64,000 nucleotides of DNA, from assembly GCF_030811455.1 (NCBI RefSeq), contig NZ_JAUSQU010000001.1:7130001-7194000 (forward strand). Reading direction: 5' to 3'. The DNA comes from Streptosporangium lutulentum (GTDB lineage: Bacteria; Actinomycetota; Actinomycetes; Streptosporangiales; Streptosporangiaceae). Positions 35,869 through 44,592 of this stretch are shown here, piece by piece; the stretch's first letter is position 1; the number at the start of each line of letters is the position of its first letter. The translations under genes and the position numbers were made by a program. A model generated the notes under the pieces. It saw only the letters and a program-made list of their open reading frames with translations. It was not told the DNA's origin and did not search any database.

Positions 35869-36972
35869 CTAACCGGGCTCGGCCGCCAGGCCCGCGCAGT
35901 CGCGCAGCGCCTTCCAGCCGTTGACGGCCTGCTGCTTGCCGCTTCCGGTGATCGGGAGCGGCACTCCGCCCTGGATGGAGGCGGGGGTCCACTGGTCCTT
36001 GAGCACCTTGCGGCCGTTGATGGTCAGGGTGAGAACGCCGGTCCTGCCCGTCTCCGGGCCCCAGTTGTAGAAGACGAAGTTGCCCAGGCCGTAACTGACG
36101 TAGGCGTTCTTCAGGTAGCCGCTGCCGAGCAGGATGTGCGCGTGACCTCCCACGACGACGTCGGCCCCGGCCGCGATCAGCTTGGGGGCCAGGCCGAGCT
36201 GGGCGTCGTTGGGGCACTTCTGCAGCTCGGTGCCCCAGTGCAGGTGGACGATCACCGTGTCGGAGTTCTTGCGCGCCTTGCGCACCTCCTGAATCAGTCG
36301 CGGCTCGTTCTTGGCCGAGGCCAGGCCGCCCTTGCTCGCGGTCGCCGTCCAGGCGTCGATGAACTCGGCGTCCAGCACCTGGGTGGCGCCGATGATGGCG
36401 ACGCGGTTGCCGTTCACCGTCGTGCGCCAGGGCCTGTACGCCTCGGCCTCGTTCCTCCCCACCCCCACGATGGGGAACTTCGAACGCTTGACGGCGGCCA
36501 GGGAGTCGGCCAGCCCGCTCTGCATGTAGTCCATGCCGTGGTTGTTGGCCATGGACGCGACGTCCACGCCGGACGCCTTCAGCGCGGTCAGCGCCGCGGC
36601 GGGGGCCCGGAAGGTGTACTGCTTGCCAGGGGCGGGGGTTCCCCCGGTGGTGATCGCGGTCTCCAGGTTGACCATCGCCAGGTCGGAGGCCTTGAGCACC
36701 TTGGCGATGGGGCCGAGCGCGGTCTTCGGGTCGGCGTTCAGCCTGGTCCTCAGCACGCCCTCGAAGTGCACGTCGCCGCCGAAGGAGATGGTGTACGGCC
36801 TGCGCGTGGGTGTGGGTTTGGGTGTGGGTTCGGTGGAGGTGGTCGGCTTCTCCGCGACGTCGGGTGCGGCCGTCGGGGTGGCGGACTCGGCCGCCGAACA
36901 GGCCACGGCGAGCATCGTGGAGAGGGTGACAGCGGTGGCCGCGACGAGGCGGCGGGCGGGATATGTGTCCAT
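35869..36972 (-). CDS. CapA-family lipoprotein (metallophosphatase fold)
   Basis: A 367-residue exported protein. The signal ends in the lipobox LAVAC. A Thr/Pro-rich linker is followed by a PGA_cap domain with motifs FGGDVHFEG, NLETAIT, SMANNHGMDYM, HLHWGTE and GGHAHIL. These are metal ligands of the calcineurin-like fold. Relatives include poly-gamma-glutamate CapA, but no capB/C is nearby, so another cell-wall or phosphoester substrate is likely. ATG 36972 starts at the signal peptide; ATG 37005 would add 11 residues. Confidence 0.85.
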   Translation of the reverse strand: MDTYPARRLVAATAVTLSTMLAVACSAAESATPTAAPDVAEKPTTSTEPTPKPTPTRRPYTISFGGDVHFEGVLRTRLNADPKTALGPIAKVLKASDLAMVNLETAITTGGTPAPGKQYTFRAPAAALTALKASGVDVASMANNHGMDYMQSGLADSLAAVKRSKFPIVGVGRNEAEAYRPWRTTVNGNRVAIIGATQVLDAEFIDAWTATASKGGLASAKNEPRLIQEVRKARKNSDTVIVHLHWGTELQKCPNDAQLGLAPKLIAAGADVVVGGHAHILLGSGYLKNAYVSYGLGNFVFYNWGPETGRTGVLTLTINGRKVLKDQWTPASIQGGVPLPITGSGKQQAVNGWKALRDCAGLAAEPG

Positions 36973-37043
36973 CGGTATCCGAGGATGCCATCTCACCCGC
37001 GTCATGGGGGATAACCGGCCCTATGAGATTTGACTCCGCGAGA

Positions 37044-37090
37044 CTTGGATGATTCGTTTACTTGAATGATTCCGGTTTGGGTCGTAGCGT
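37044..37090 (+). promoter_or_regulatory. fur promoter with direct-repeat operator
   Basis: TTGAAT (37062-37067) and TAGCGT (37085-37090) are 17 bp apart. The -10 lies 7 nt before the GTG, giving a leaderless transcript. CTTGGATGATTC (37044-37055) and CTTGAATGATTC (37061-37072) are direct repeats with a 17-bp period, overlapping the -35. They are plausible binding sites for the Fur-type regulator itself. Confidence 0.65.
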
Positions 37091-37097
37091 GGGGTCC

Positions 37098-37526
37098 GTG
37101 GAAGAGGAGGACCGACTTCGCCGGGCAGGTCTGCGGGTGACCGCGGCCCGACTGGCGATCATGCAGACCGTACAAGAGGGCGACCACCTGGATGTGGACG
37201 CCGTTCATCGTGGCGTGCGGGACCGGGTCGGTCAGGTCTCCCTGCAAGCCGTATATGACTCCCTGCACGCACTACACCGCGGCGGGCTGCTCCGCAGGAT
37301 AGAACCCGCGGGCAGTCCCGCCCGATATGAGGCGCGGGTCGGCGACAACCACCACCATCTCGTCTGCCGAGGATGCGGAAAGGTCACCGACGTCGACTGC
37401 GCCGTCGGGCACGCCCCCTGCCTCGACCCCGTATCCGATGCCGGATATCTGGTCGATGAGGCAGATGTCATCTTCTGGGGTATGTGTCCCGACTGCCGTT
37501 CCCAAGACGCAAAAGACGCCAGATGA
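37098..37526 (+). CDS. Fur-family regulator (CatR/FurA-like)
   Basis: A 142-residue metalloregulator. A winged helix (RAGLRVTAARLAIMQTVQEG and VSLQAVYDSLHALHRGGLLR) precedes the metal domain (HHHLVCRGCGKVTDVDC and a second CPDC pair near the C-terminus). Structural zinc cysteines are present. Adjacency to catalase (24 bp) matches the CatR/FurA type that senses peroxide. I chose GTG 37098 because of the leaderless promoter. The earlier TTG at 37062 coincides with the -35 box. Confidence 0.9.
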   Translation: MEEEDRLRRAGLRVTAARLAIMQTVQEGDHLDVDAVHRGVRDRVGQVSLQAVYDSLHALHRGGLLRRIEPAGSPARYEARVGDNHHHLVCRGCGKVTDVDCAVGHAPCLDPVSDAGYLVDEADVIFWGMCPDCRSQDAKDAR

Positions 37527-37550
37527 AGAAGAACTCCGGAGGACCGATCT

Positions 37551-39005
37551 ATGAGCACCAGGCCGATCACCACCACCGATGCCGGAATCGCCGCCCCGAG
37601 CGACGAGCACTCCCAGTCGGTGGGACCCAACGGCCCCCTTCTCCTTCAGGACCACTACCTGATCCAGAAGATGGCCCACTTCAATCGGGAACGCGTGCCC
37701 GAGCGCGTCGTCCACGCCAAGGGCGGCGGTGCGCACGGCATCCTTCAGATCACCGAGGACGTCAGCCAGTTCACCAAGGCCGGCCTGTTCGCCAAGGGCA
37801 AGGAGACCCCGCTCTTCCTGCGCTTCTCCACCGTGGCCGGCGAGCTCGGCAGCGCCGACACCCAGCGCGACCCGCGCGGCTTCGCGATCAAGTTCTACAC
37901 CGAAGAGGGCAACTACGACCTCGTCGGCAACAACACACCGATCTTCTTCATCCGCGATCCGCAGAAGTTCTCGGACTTCATCCACAGCCAGAAGCGCCGC
38001 GCGGACACCAACCTGCGTGACCACAACATGCAGTGGGACTTCTGGACGAACTCACCGGAGAGCGCCCACCAGGTCACCTTCCTGATGACCGACCGCGGCA
38101 CCCCGACGTCCTGGCGCCACATGCACGGCTTCGGCTCCCACACCTTCCTGTGGTACAACGCGGCCGGCGAGAAGTTCTGGATCAAGTACCACTTCAGGAC
38201 CGACCAGGGCGTCAAGAACTTCACCGACGCCGAGGCCGGCGCCGTCATCGCGCAGGACGCCGATTTCCACCTCCGCGACCTGCACACCGCGATCGCGTCC
38301 GGCGACCACCCGTCCTGGACGGTGAACGTCCAGATCATGCCGTTCGAGGACGCCGCCGACTACCGGTTCAACCCGTTCGACCTGACCAAGGTGTGGCCGC
38401 ACGCCGACTACCCCGAGATCACGATCGGCAGGTTCACCCTGAACCGGAACCCGGTGAACTACTTCGCCGAGGTGGAGCAGGCCGCCTTCGAGCCCGCCAA
38501 CCTGGTGCCGGGCATCGGCCCGTCACCGGACAAGATGCTCCAGGGCCGGCTGTTCTCCTATCCCGACACCCACCGCTACCGCATCGGCCCCAACTACCTG
38601 CAGCTGCCGATCAACGCACCGTTGTCGCCCGTCCACAGCTACAACAAGGACGGCCACATGACCTTCAACAACCCCGCCGACCCGGTCTACGCGCCGAACT
38701 CCATGGGCGGCCCCGTGGCCGACCCGACGCTGTTCGAAGGGGAGAACTACCAGGTGAGCGGTGAGATCATCCGCTCCGCCTACACCCTGCACAGCGAGGA
38801 CGACGACTACGGTCAGCCCCGCGCCCTGTGGGAGAACGTCCTGTCCGACACCGACCGCTCCCACCTGGTGAGCAACGTCGTCGGCCACGCCTCCGCCCCG
38901 GAGGTCACGGCCGAGATGAAGAAGCGCGTCGTCGAATACTGGACCAACGTCCACAAGGACCTCGGCCAGGGCGTCGCCCAGGGCCTGGGCGTCACCGCCG
39001 GCTAG
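37551..39005 (+). CDS. katA: Monofunctional heme catalase
   Basis: A 484-residue clade-3-sized catalase. VVHAKGGGAHG carries the distal His, VGNNTPIFFIRDP the distal Asn, and RLFSYPDTHRYRIGPNY the proximal Tyr that ligates heme. It removes hydrogen peroxide in the cytoplasm. The ATG has GGAGGACC upstream. The gene is co-transcribed with the Fur-type regulator, which presumably represses both. Confidence 0.98.
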   Translation: MSTRPITTTDAGIAAPSDEHSQSVGPNGPLLLQDHYLIQKMAHFNRERVPERVVHAKGGGAHGILQITEDVSQFTKAGLFAKGKETPLFLRFSTVAGELGSADTQRDPRGFAIKFYTEEGNYDLVGNNTPIFFIRDPQKFSDFIHSQKRRADTNLRDHNMQWDFWTNSPESAHQVTFLMTDRGTPTSWRHMHGFGSHTFLWYNAAGEKFWIKYHFRTDQGVKNFTDAEAGAVIAQDADFHLRDLHTAIASGDHPSWTVNVQIMPFEDAADYRFNPFDLTKVWPHADYPEITIGRFTLNRNPVNYFAEVEQAAFEPANLVPGIGPSPDKMLQGRLFSYPDTHRYRIGPNYLQLPINAPLSPVHSYNKDGHMTFNNPADPVYAPNSMGGPVADPTLFEGENYQVSGEIIRSAYTLHSEDDDYGQPRALWENVLSDTDRSHLVSNVVGHASAPEVTAEMKKRVVEYWTNVHKDLGQGVAQGLGVTAG

Positions 39006-39020
39006 TCACATCCGCTCATG

Positions 39021-39049
39021 CGGCCCGCATCTCACCGGGGTGCGGGCCG
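39021..39049 (+). terminator. Hairpin after katA
   Basis: CGGCCCGCA (39021-39029) and TGCGGGCCG (39041-39049) form a 9-bp stem with an 11-nt loop, 15 bp past the katA stop. Confidence 0.65.
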
Positions 39050-39123
39050 TACGGCTGTCTCCAGGAACACGAAAGGGGCCTGACCCGCCATTGGGTAAGC
39101 CCCCGTCCTGGAAGGGCGGCCGC

Positions 39124-39330
39124 TCAGAGATCGAAGTCTCCGCCCTTCACTCCCGCGATGAACGCGGCCCATCCGGAGCCGTCGAAGATCAGCACAGGCC
39201 CGGTCCGGTCCTTGCTGTCCCTGACCGCGATGCGCCGCCCCGGAAGGCAGGCCACCTCGACACAGTTCCCGTTGACCGCACTGGCCCGGCTCTTCCACCA
39301 CTCCACCCCGAATGGGTCAATATCGGACAT
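39124..39330 (-). CDS. DUF397 domain protein (distal copy)
   Basis: A 68-residue DUF397 protein with the pattern WWKSRASAVNGNCVEVA then IAVRDSKDRTGPVLIF and a final WAAFIAGVKGGDF. DUF397 proteins are small partners of XRE/DUF5753 regulators (WhiJ- and BldB-related systems) in actinomycetes. It lies 244 bp downstream of a second copy, and the gap between them (39331-39574) is AT-rich with nothing else recognised. Confidence 0.88.
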   Translation of the reverse strand: MSDIDPFGVEWWKSRASAVNGNCVEVACLPGRRIAVRDSKDRTGPVLIFDGSGWAAFIAGVKGGDFDL

Positions 39331-39574
39331 AACTCACCCCTTCTCCCATGAGAGACCATAAGGCACCTTAAGGATGAACGGGTGACGGAAAACCTGCAAG
39401 ACATTGGACGCGACAAGATAGTGCACTGTGTCTGTCACAACCTACGGCATGCGATGATTCTTGCCTGTTCCACCGGCAGGCCGTCAATCCATCCGGTGGG
39501 CGGAAACAATGAAGTCGCAACAATCCCAACGAAGCGGCCCTGGTTCTTGCTCGTGAGTGCCGGGGCCGTTTCTA

Positions 39575-39781
39575 CTAGAGGTCGAATTCCCCGTCCTTCA
39601 CCCCCCCGACGAAGGCTTTCCACTCATCGGGGGTGAAGACGAGGACCGGGCCGGACTGGTTCTTGCTGTCACGAACCCCCACCTGCCCCTCACCCAAGGG
39701 CGCCACTTCGACGCAGTTGCCGTTGATGGCACTCCGGGCGCTCTTTTTCCACATTACACCGCTGAGATTATTTGCGTTCAT
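39575..39781 (-). CDS. DUF397 domain protein (adjacent to regulator)
   Basis: A 68-residue DUF397 protein (MWKKSARSAINGNCVEVAPL, VGVRDSKNQSGPVLVF, EWKAFVGGVKDGEF). It is about half identical to the copy at 39124. The ATG at 39781 has GGGAAG about 5 nt upstream; the longer frame would overlap the regulator gene. It follows the XRE/DUF5753 gene by 46 bp, the usual operon order for this pair. Confidence 0.88.
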   Translation of the reverse strand: MNANNLSGVMWKKSARSAINGNCVEVAPLGEGQVGVRDSKNQSGPVLVFTPDEWKAFVGGVKDGEFDL

Positions 39782-39827
39782 TGTTCTTCCCGAAAATGAC
39801 AGGGCAGCGGCAGGCGGAAACCTGTCG

Positions 39828-40688
39828 CTACTCACTCCAGTACTTGATTGTCTTTTTGATCAGCTCCTGTGACGCCATCTCATCGAGAGCTCGTTCCACC
39901 AGGTGACCGAAGGCCAGCTCGTACGCGTAGACCAATTCCGCGTCCTCCACGAATCGCCCGCCGAGGAGAGCCTCCACGTAGACGACATCGGGAAAGTCGG
40001 GGAATTTCAGGTGCACGAACGATCCCGTGGACACCGGCGGCGGAACGTCCTGAGGAAGGATTCTCATCTCCACGTGCTCCAGCCTCGACACCTCGATCAG
40101 GTGCGCGAGCTGGTCCCGCATGACGCGGGCGTCTCCGTACTGGTTCCTCAGCACGGATTCGTGGAACACGCTCACGTGGGTCAGCGGGTCGGGCACGTGC
40201 AGCAGGGTGCGCTGCCGTTCCATCCGGATATCGATCAGCTCCTGGAGCCGGCCCGGCGGAACCTGACCGGCATGCTGATTCGCCTGGACGAGGGATCGCA
40301 CATATTCCTCTGTCTGGAGAAGGCCCGGCACGATCTGGGGTTCCCAGTTCTGCATCAAGGTGGCCTCCGCCTCCATCCCCATGAGCGTGATGTATTCATC
40401 GGGGATGGAATTGCGATACCGCTCCCACCAACCCTTTCGGGACGCGTCGCGCCTCAGCGCGACCAGAACGTCCTGAAGGGCTTCGTCGACCTTGTAAAGC
40501 CTGATGAGCGCCTCGACGTCGGCCGGACCGGCCAGCGTCTTGGCGTTCTCGATGCGGCTGACCTTGGCGGTCGACCACTCCAGGCGCTCGGCCACCTCGT
40601 CGCCCGTCATGTTCAGGTTCTCGCGGAGCCGACGCAGCTCCATGCCCAGCCGTCGCCGGCGAAGCGCGGGGCTGCCACGTTCGGACAT
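39828..40688 (-). CDS. XRE-family regulator with DUF5753 domain (WhiJ-like)
   Basis: A 286-residue protein. The N-terminal HTH (GMELRRLRENLNMTGDEVAE then RLEWSTAKVSRIENAK) precedes the DUF5753 ligand domain (ATLMQNWEPQIVPGLLQTEE, ESVLRNQYG, HVEMRILPQDV, VVYVEALLGG). Such regulators with DUF397 partners control development and antibiotic output in Streptomyces; one class may act as toxin-antitoxin-like pairs. ATG 40688 has AGGAGG 5 nt upstream. Confidence 0.92.
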   Translation of the reverse strand: MSERGSPALRRRRLGMELRRLRENLNMTGDEVAERLEWSTAKVSRIENAKTLAGPADVEALIRLYKVDEALQDVLVALRRDASRKGWWERYRNSIPDEYITLMGMEAEATLMQNWEPQIVPGLLQTEEYVRSLVQANQHAGQVPPGRLQELIDIRMERQRTLLHVPDPLTHVSVFHESVLRNQYGDARVMRDQLAHLIEVSRLEHVEMRILPQDVPPPVSTGSFVHLKFPDFPDVVYVEALLGGRFVEDAELVYAYELAFGHLVERALDEMASQELIKKTIKYWSE

Positions 40689-41159
40689 CGCGACCTCCTC
40701 ACCATGACGCACAGGCGCACCTCATGGCCTCAACAGGAACAATCCGAATGGTAATGCAAATTGCATAGATCGTTGCAGTGCATATGCGAAAGTTTATTGC
40801 TTTTTTCCTTACGCCAAGCCTTGCAGGGAAATCTCTGCTGAGCGACTATCGGAACAGGAAGGTTCCCAGAAGATCGGGGAAGCCACCGGTGATCATCCGG
40901 CGGAGTTTCTTCAGGAGACCTCAGCGGGCCACGCGCGGGAGTCCGGGTGGTGCGCGACCTGATCGGCAACGGCGCCGGCTCACATGTCGGAGTCATGCGG
41001 GGAGGCCACCAGGGGGAGCAGGAAAAACCGGACGGCGACAGCCCAGTGTCGCGCACGCACCAGAAAGGCGCCGACGAGGCGCCACAGAAAAACCGGGTCG
41101 GCGGCCACCGACCCGGTTGGCACAAGAACTCCGCGTCAAAGCCACGAAGGGAGTTTCCT
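40689..41159. other. Intergenic region with palindromes upstream of the XRE gene
   Basis: No gene is supported. Two palindromes lie 66-99 bp upstream of the regulator start: ATGCAAATTGCAT (40754-40766, perfect 6-1-6) and GCATATGC (40780-40787). They share TGCAT/ATGCA half-sites and are plausible operators of the XRE protein. The remaining stretch up to the next gene is GC-rich and featureless. Confidence 0.5.
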
Positions 41160-41420
41160 ATGTCCTTCCACGGTACCAAGGGACTCTGCGGAATCAAGAC
41201 CCTCATCCTCGACCTCCTCGACCTCTCCGATCGAGAGCTCTGCATGGACCAGGACGAGTGGGCCTACAAGCTCGGCTGGACCGTGACCCGGATCGGGTTC
41301 GGGGCCCGGCGCTACCGCGACCCCCGCTTCGACCTCCTCAAGGCCGAGCGCGCCGCCGCTTCCGCCCTCGCTCTCGCGCCCACTCCCGACGAGGGGGTGA
41401 GCGGCGGTGTCCCAGCGTAA
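41160..41420 (+). CDS. Small hypothetical protein of conjugative-element type
   Basis: An 86-residue protein beginning MSFHGTKGLCGIKTLILDLL and containing WAYKLGWTVTRIGFGARRYR. No domain is recognised. The ATG at 41160 has AAGGGAG 6 nt upstream. Its 3' end overlaps the next gene by 14 bp. Together with that gene it resembles accessory genes of actinomycete integrative conjugative elements, which is inference from memory of such loci. Confidence 0.6.
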   Translation: MSFHGTKGLCGIKTLILDLLDLSDRELCMDQDEWAYKLGWTVTRIGFGARRYRDPRFDLLKAERAAASALALAPTPDEGVSGGVPA

Positions 41421-42060
41421 TCTCCGCAACAACCGCTACGACCGGGCGGGCGAGCGGCCGTACCGCCGGGCGAACCCTCTGGTCCGGCTGTGGCGCTGGC
41501 GGACGGAGATCGCCCTGCTGGCCGCCGCCGTCACCGTCGTGGCCGTGGTCGTCCACTCCCTGGGGGAGGGCCGCTGGTGGCCGTCCTTGATACTGGCCGG
41601 CACCATCGGTGTCCCGGCGGCCTCCCGCCTCGGACGAAACTGGATGATCGCGCACCTGTGGTGCCTGGTCTCCCGGCACCGCGTCCAGAGGACCTGCGTG
41701 GAAAGCGGCATACACACCCGCACGGGCCGGCTCCCGCTGATCTTGTGGATCACTCCGACGAACGCCGGGGAGAAGGCCCTCGTCCTCACCCGGGCCGGAA
41801 CCTGCGCCGAGGACTTCGAGGCCTTCTCCGGGGAGCTCGCGTCGGCCTGCTACGCCCGGCGGGTGAACGTCGCACGGCACCGGAAGTGGGCCCACCTGAT
41901 CACCATCGAGATCATCCGCAGGGAGCCGGCCCCCGGCCTCTTCCCGGTACTCGACCGGATCTACGGGCAGGCGAACTGGGTGCCCGTGCGCTCCGGCCGG
42001 GACCATGAGGAGGTACCCGATATCCGCTCCGTCACGACGACGTTCCCGGTGGCCGCATGA
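41407..42060 (+). CDS. Two-helix membrane protein resembling AICE transfer proteins
   Basis: A 217-residue protein. A basic N-terminus precedes two transmembrane helices (about 33-52 and 57-75, EIALLAAAVTVVAVVVHSLG and following). A soluble part contains RTGRLPLILWITPTNAGEKA and FSGELASACYARRVNVARHR. This LPLILW...PT..GE pattern recalls the N-terminal part of TraB/FtsK-like or Spd proteins in actinomycete conjugative elements. No ATPase domain, integrase or replication gene is nearby, so it looks like a remnant or a stand-alone derivative. Confidence 0.5.
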   Translation: MSQRNLRNNRYDRAGERPYRRANPLVRLWRWRTEIALLAAAVTVVAVVVHSLGEGRWWPSLILAGTIGVPAASRLGRNWMIAHLWCLVSRHRVQRTCVESGIHTRTGRLPLILWITPTNAGEKALVLTRAGTCAEDFEAFSGELASACYARRVNVARHRKWAHLITIEIIRREPAPGLFPVLDRIYGQANWVPVRSGRDHEEVPDIRSVTTTFPVAA

Positions 42061-42564
42061 CCCCCCGCGAACCCCTCACGACCCTCCATGCACGGCCCGC
42101 TTGATCACCGCGAACCCCTCACGACCCCCACGACCGCTGCGAACCACGCGGGCGGCCTTCGCCCCCTGATCGCGTGACCCTCACCCGCGCCATGCGCCCG
42201 GCCGTGGTCTCCCCGCTCGGCGTGAAGCGGACCAGGAGTTCACGCGACCCCTTCCGAGGCCCTGAAGCGTGCGCTCCGGGGCTTCGGGAGGGACCGGATC
42301 GCGGCCACGACGCGTCCAGGCGTCACCCGCGCCCCATCCCAGGCCGTCCGAGACCGCCCGAGGCCGCCCGCACGACGTGGAACCGTTCGCCGGCGGAGCA
42401 CCCGACGCGCGCCGACAGCGCTCCGGAAGCACCCCGACAAGGCGATTCGGCGATCGGCGTCCCCTCCGGAAACGCCGTGTTCAACGGGTCACCGTCACAC
42501 TTGGTCGCGCATGATCCCATGGTCGCTCGGAAAAGGGGGATCGACGCGCATTAGGCTTGCGCAG
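42061..42564. repeat. Gene-free region with 20-bp direct repeat
   Basis: CCGCGAACCCCTCACGACCC occurs at 42065-42084 and 42108-42127, a 43-bp period. No gene is supported in the remainder. TAGGCT at 42552-42557 lies 7 nt before the GTG of the HD-domain gene and is its likely leaderless -10 box. Confidence 0.55.
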
Positions 42565-43170
42565 GTGACCACCCCTCCAGCACAGGACCGTCTGCACGCT
42601 CAGCTCGCCTTCGCCATGGAGATCGACAAGCTCAGACGCATCGTCCGCCGCAACACCCTCATGGACGGGTCGCGGCGCGAGAACGACGCCGAGCACTCGT
42701 GGTACGTGGGCATGCTGGCGATGGTCTTGGCCGAGCATGCCCCTCCAGGCACCGACCTGGACAGAGTCGTCGCGATGCTGCTCGTCCACGACATCGTCGA
42801 GATCGACGCCGGAGACACGTTCATCTACGACGCCCCCGCCGTCGAGGCCCAGCTCGGCATCGAGCGCAAGGCCGCCGACCGGATCTTCGGACTGCTTCCC
42901 GAGGACCAGGCGAAGCGGCTGCGCGCGCTCTGGGACGAGTTCGAAGAGCGCAAGACTCCCGAAGCCCGGTTCGCCAAGGCCCTCGACCGGATCGCGCCGA
43001 TCATGGCCAACCATCACAACGAAGGCGGCACCTGGTCGCTCTACAAGGTGACAGCCGACCAGGTGCTTGAGAAGGTGAAAATCATCGAGGAGGGATCGGC
43101 GACCCTGGGCGCCTACGCCACCGAGATCATTGCTCTCTCCGTCAGCCGGGGGCATTTGGCGCGTGCATAA
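42565..43170 (+). CDS. HD-domain hydrolase (YfbR-like 5'-deoxynucleotidase family)
   Basis: A 201-residue metal-dependent phosphohydrolase. Metal ligands are visible in ENDAEHSWYVGMLA (His) and LLVHDIVEIDAGD (His-Asp), with a later Asp in ALDRIAPIMANHHNEG. Family members hydrolyse deoxynucleoside monophosphates. GTG 42565 follows a leaderless -10 box. The longer open frame covers promoter DNA. Confidence 0.85.
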   Translation: MTTPPAQDRLHAQLAFAMEIDKLRRIVRRNTLMDGSRRENDAEHSWYVGMLAMVLAEHAPPGTDLDRVVAMLLVHDIVEIDAGDTFIYDAPAVEAQLGIERKAADRIFGLLPEDQAKRLRALWDEFEERKTPEARFAKALDRIAPIMANHHNEGGTWSLYKVTADQVLEKVKIIEEGSATLGAYATEIIALSVSRGHLARA

Positions 43171-43214
43171 TGCCGTTCCCGGGTAGGTCCCTATGGGCTA
43201 AGAAGGGGGCAAAT

Positions 43215-44126
43215 ATGAAGGAAACAGTCAAAACAGGACGCCGGACCTTCAGAGATCTGGTGCCTCCGGTCGACCTCACCGACCGCATCGAGCGGTCGAC
43301 CAGGGCCGACAAGCCGATCCGGATACTGGCCAAAGCCGTGCGACGGCGGATCCGCCCGGGCCGGTTGCGCGACCTGCTGCACGGGGTGCCTCTCGGCAAA
43401 CCCCTCCATCCACCGCTCGCCAACGCCAGCCTGGGCTTCTGGATGGCGACGGCGGTGCTCGACGTGACCCACTCCGATCCGCGGGCGGCGCGGATGGTGC
43501 TCGCCGCCGGGATCGCCGGCGCGATGCCCGCCGCCGCGGCGGGAGTCACCGACTGGTCGGTACTTCACAGAGAGCAGCAGCGGGTCGGGTTCGTACACGC
43601 GATCTCCAACCTGGCCGCCCTCGGGCTCTACACCGGCTCGCTGGCGCTCCGGCTCGCCGGGCGCGAACGGGACGGACGGACGTTGTCGTTCGCCGGGCTG
43701 GCCGCCGCCGGCATCGGGGGCTACCTCGGCGGCCACCTGGCCTACCGGCAGGCCGCCGGGGCCAACCACGCCGAGTCGGTCACCCACCTGGTCCCGCTGG
43801 GCTGGCATGACCTGTGCGATATCACCGACCTTCCCGACGGACGCCCCGTGTCCAGGCGGCTGGGCTACATCGACCTGTTCGTCCTACGGGTCGGCGGCGG
43901 GGTCACCGTGCTCGCCGATGGTTGCTCCCACCTGGCCGGGCCCCTTCACCAGGGGAAGCTGGTCTCTGAAGAGGGCACCACCTGCGTGGTGTGCCCGTGG
44001 CACGGGAGCACCTTCCGGCTGTCCGACGGAGCCGTCGTCCACGGCCCCGCCACGGCCCCGCAGCCGTCCTTCGAGACCCGGATCCGCCGTGACGGCATCC
44101 TTCAGGTCCGTCCCACCCAGGTCTGA
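43215..44126 (+). CDS. Membrane protein with DUF2231-like and Rieske [2Fe-2S] domains
   Basis: A 303-residue protein. About residues 65-190 form four hydrophobic helices of DUF2231 type (LHPPLANASLGFWMATAVLD). The C-terminal ~105 residues are a Rieske domain with CSHLAGPLHQG and CVVCPWHGSTFRL (Cys-X-His and Cys-X2-His cluster ligands). It is likely a membrane-linked electron-transfer component with unknown partners. ATG 43215 has AAGGGGG 6 nt upstream. Confidence 0.88.
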   Translation: MKETVKTGRRTFRDLVPPVDLTDRIERSTRADKPIRILAKAVRRRIRPGRLRDLLHGVPLGKPLHPPLANASLGFWMATAVLDVTHSDPRAARMVLAAGIAGAMPAAAAGVTDWSVLHREQQRVGFVHAISNLAALGLYTGSLALRLAGRERDGRTLSFAGLAAAGIGGYLGGHLAYRQAAGANHAESVTHLVPLGWHDLCDITDLPDGRPVSRRLGYIDLFVLRVGGGVTVLADGCSHLAGPLHQGKLVSEEGTTCVVCPWHGSTFRLSDGAVVHGPATAPQPSFETRIRRDGILQVRPTQV

Positions 44127-44334
44127 CCCGCACGTGCCGCCCAGGTCCGGCCCACATGTGACGGCACCCGGGCGGGATGGACGATCTCCATTCCACCCGG
44201 GTCCGATCCGCGCGATGAGACCCGACGGGACGGACGGGGTCCATCCCGGCCGTGCCCGGCCGGCGCGCGACGGAACCCGGGCCCGGTGAACGGTCGCCGC
44301 CCCACCCGGACGTCGAGCCGGATGGGATGGACGA

Positions 44335-44562
44335 TCAGTCGGGCTTGCCGTCAGCCGGGTGTTCGACCAGGGCGAGGACCCTGCTGGACATGAACCTGGC
44401 GGTGCGCACGGCCGTACCCGTTCGGGTGACCTCGCTCACCTCCACCACACCACCGCGGAGATTGGTCACCTCGACCCGGCGGCCGGCTCTGGTTGCGGCG
44501 ACTTCATAGGTGCGTGAGCTGTCCCCTGCGTCAATGACAATCTCTACCTTGTCACCCTTCAT
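44335..44562 (-). CDS. Small conserved hypothetical protein
   Basis: A 75-residue beta-rich protein (MKGDKVEIVIDAGDSSRTYE, VEVSEVTRTGTAVRTARFM). No family name is known to me. It is 30 bp downstream of the TauE-type permease gene on the same strand, so it may be its operon partner. The gap to the left (44127-44334) holds no recognisable gene. Confidence 0.6.
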   Translation of the reverse strand: MKGDKVEIVIDAGDSSRTYEVAATRAGRRVEVTNLRGGVVEVSEVTRTGTAVRTARFMSSRVLALVEHPADGKPD

Positions 44563-44592
44563 GGGTGCTATATACCCAAAAAACCTGCAGGT

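Noticed and set aside
40778-41590. 270-codon frame upstream of the accessory genes
   Set aside because: Arg/Pro-rich and out of frame with the two better-supported genes at 41160 and 41407.
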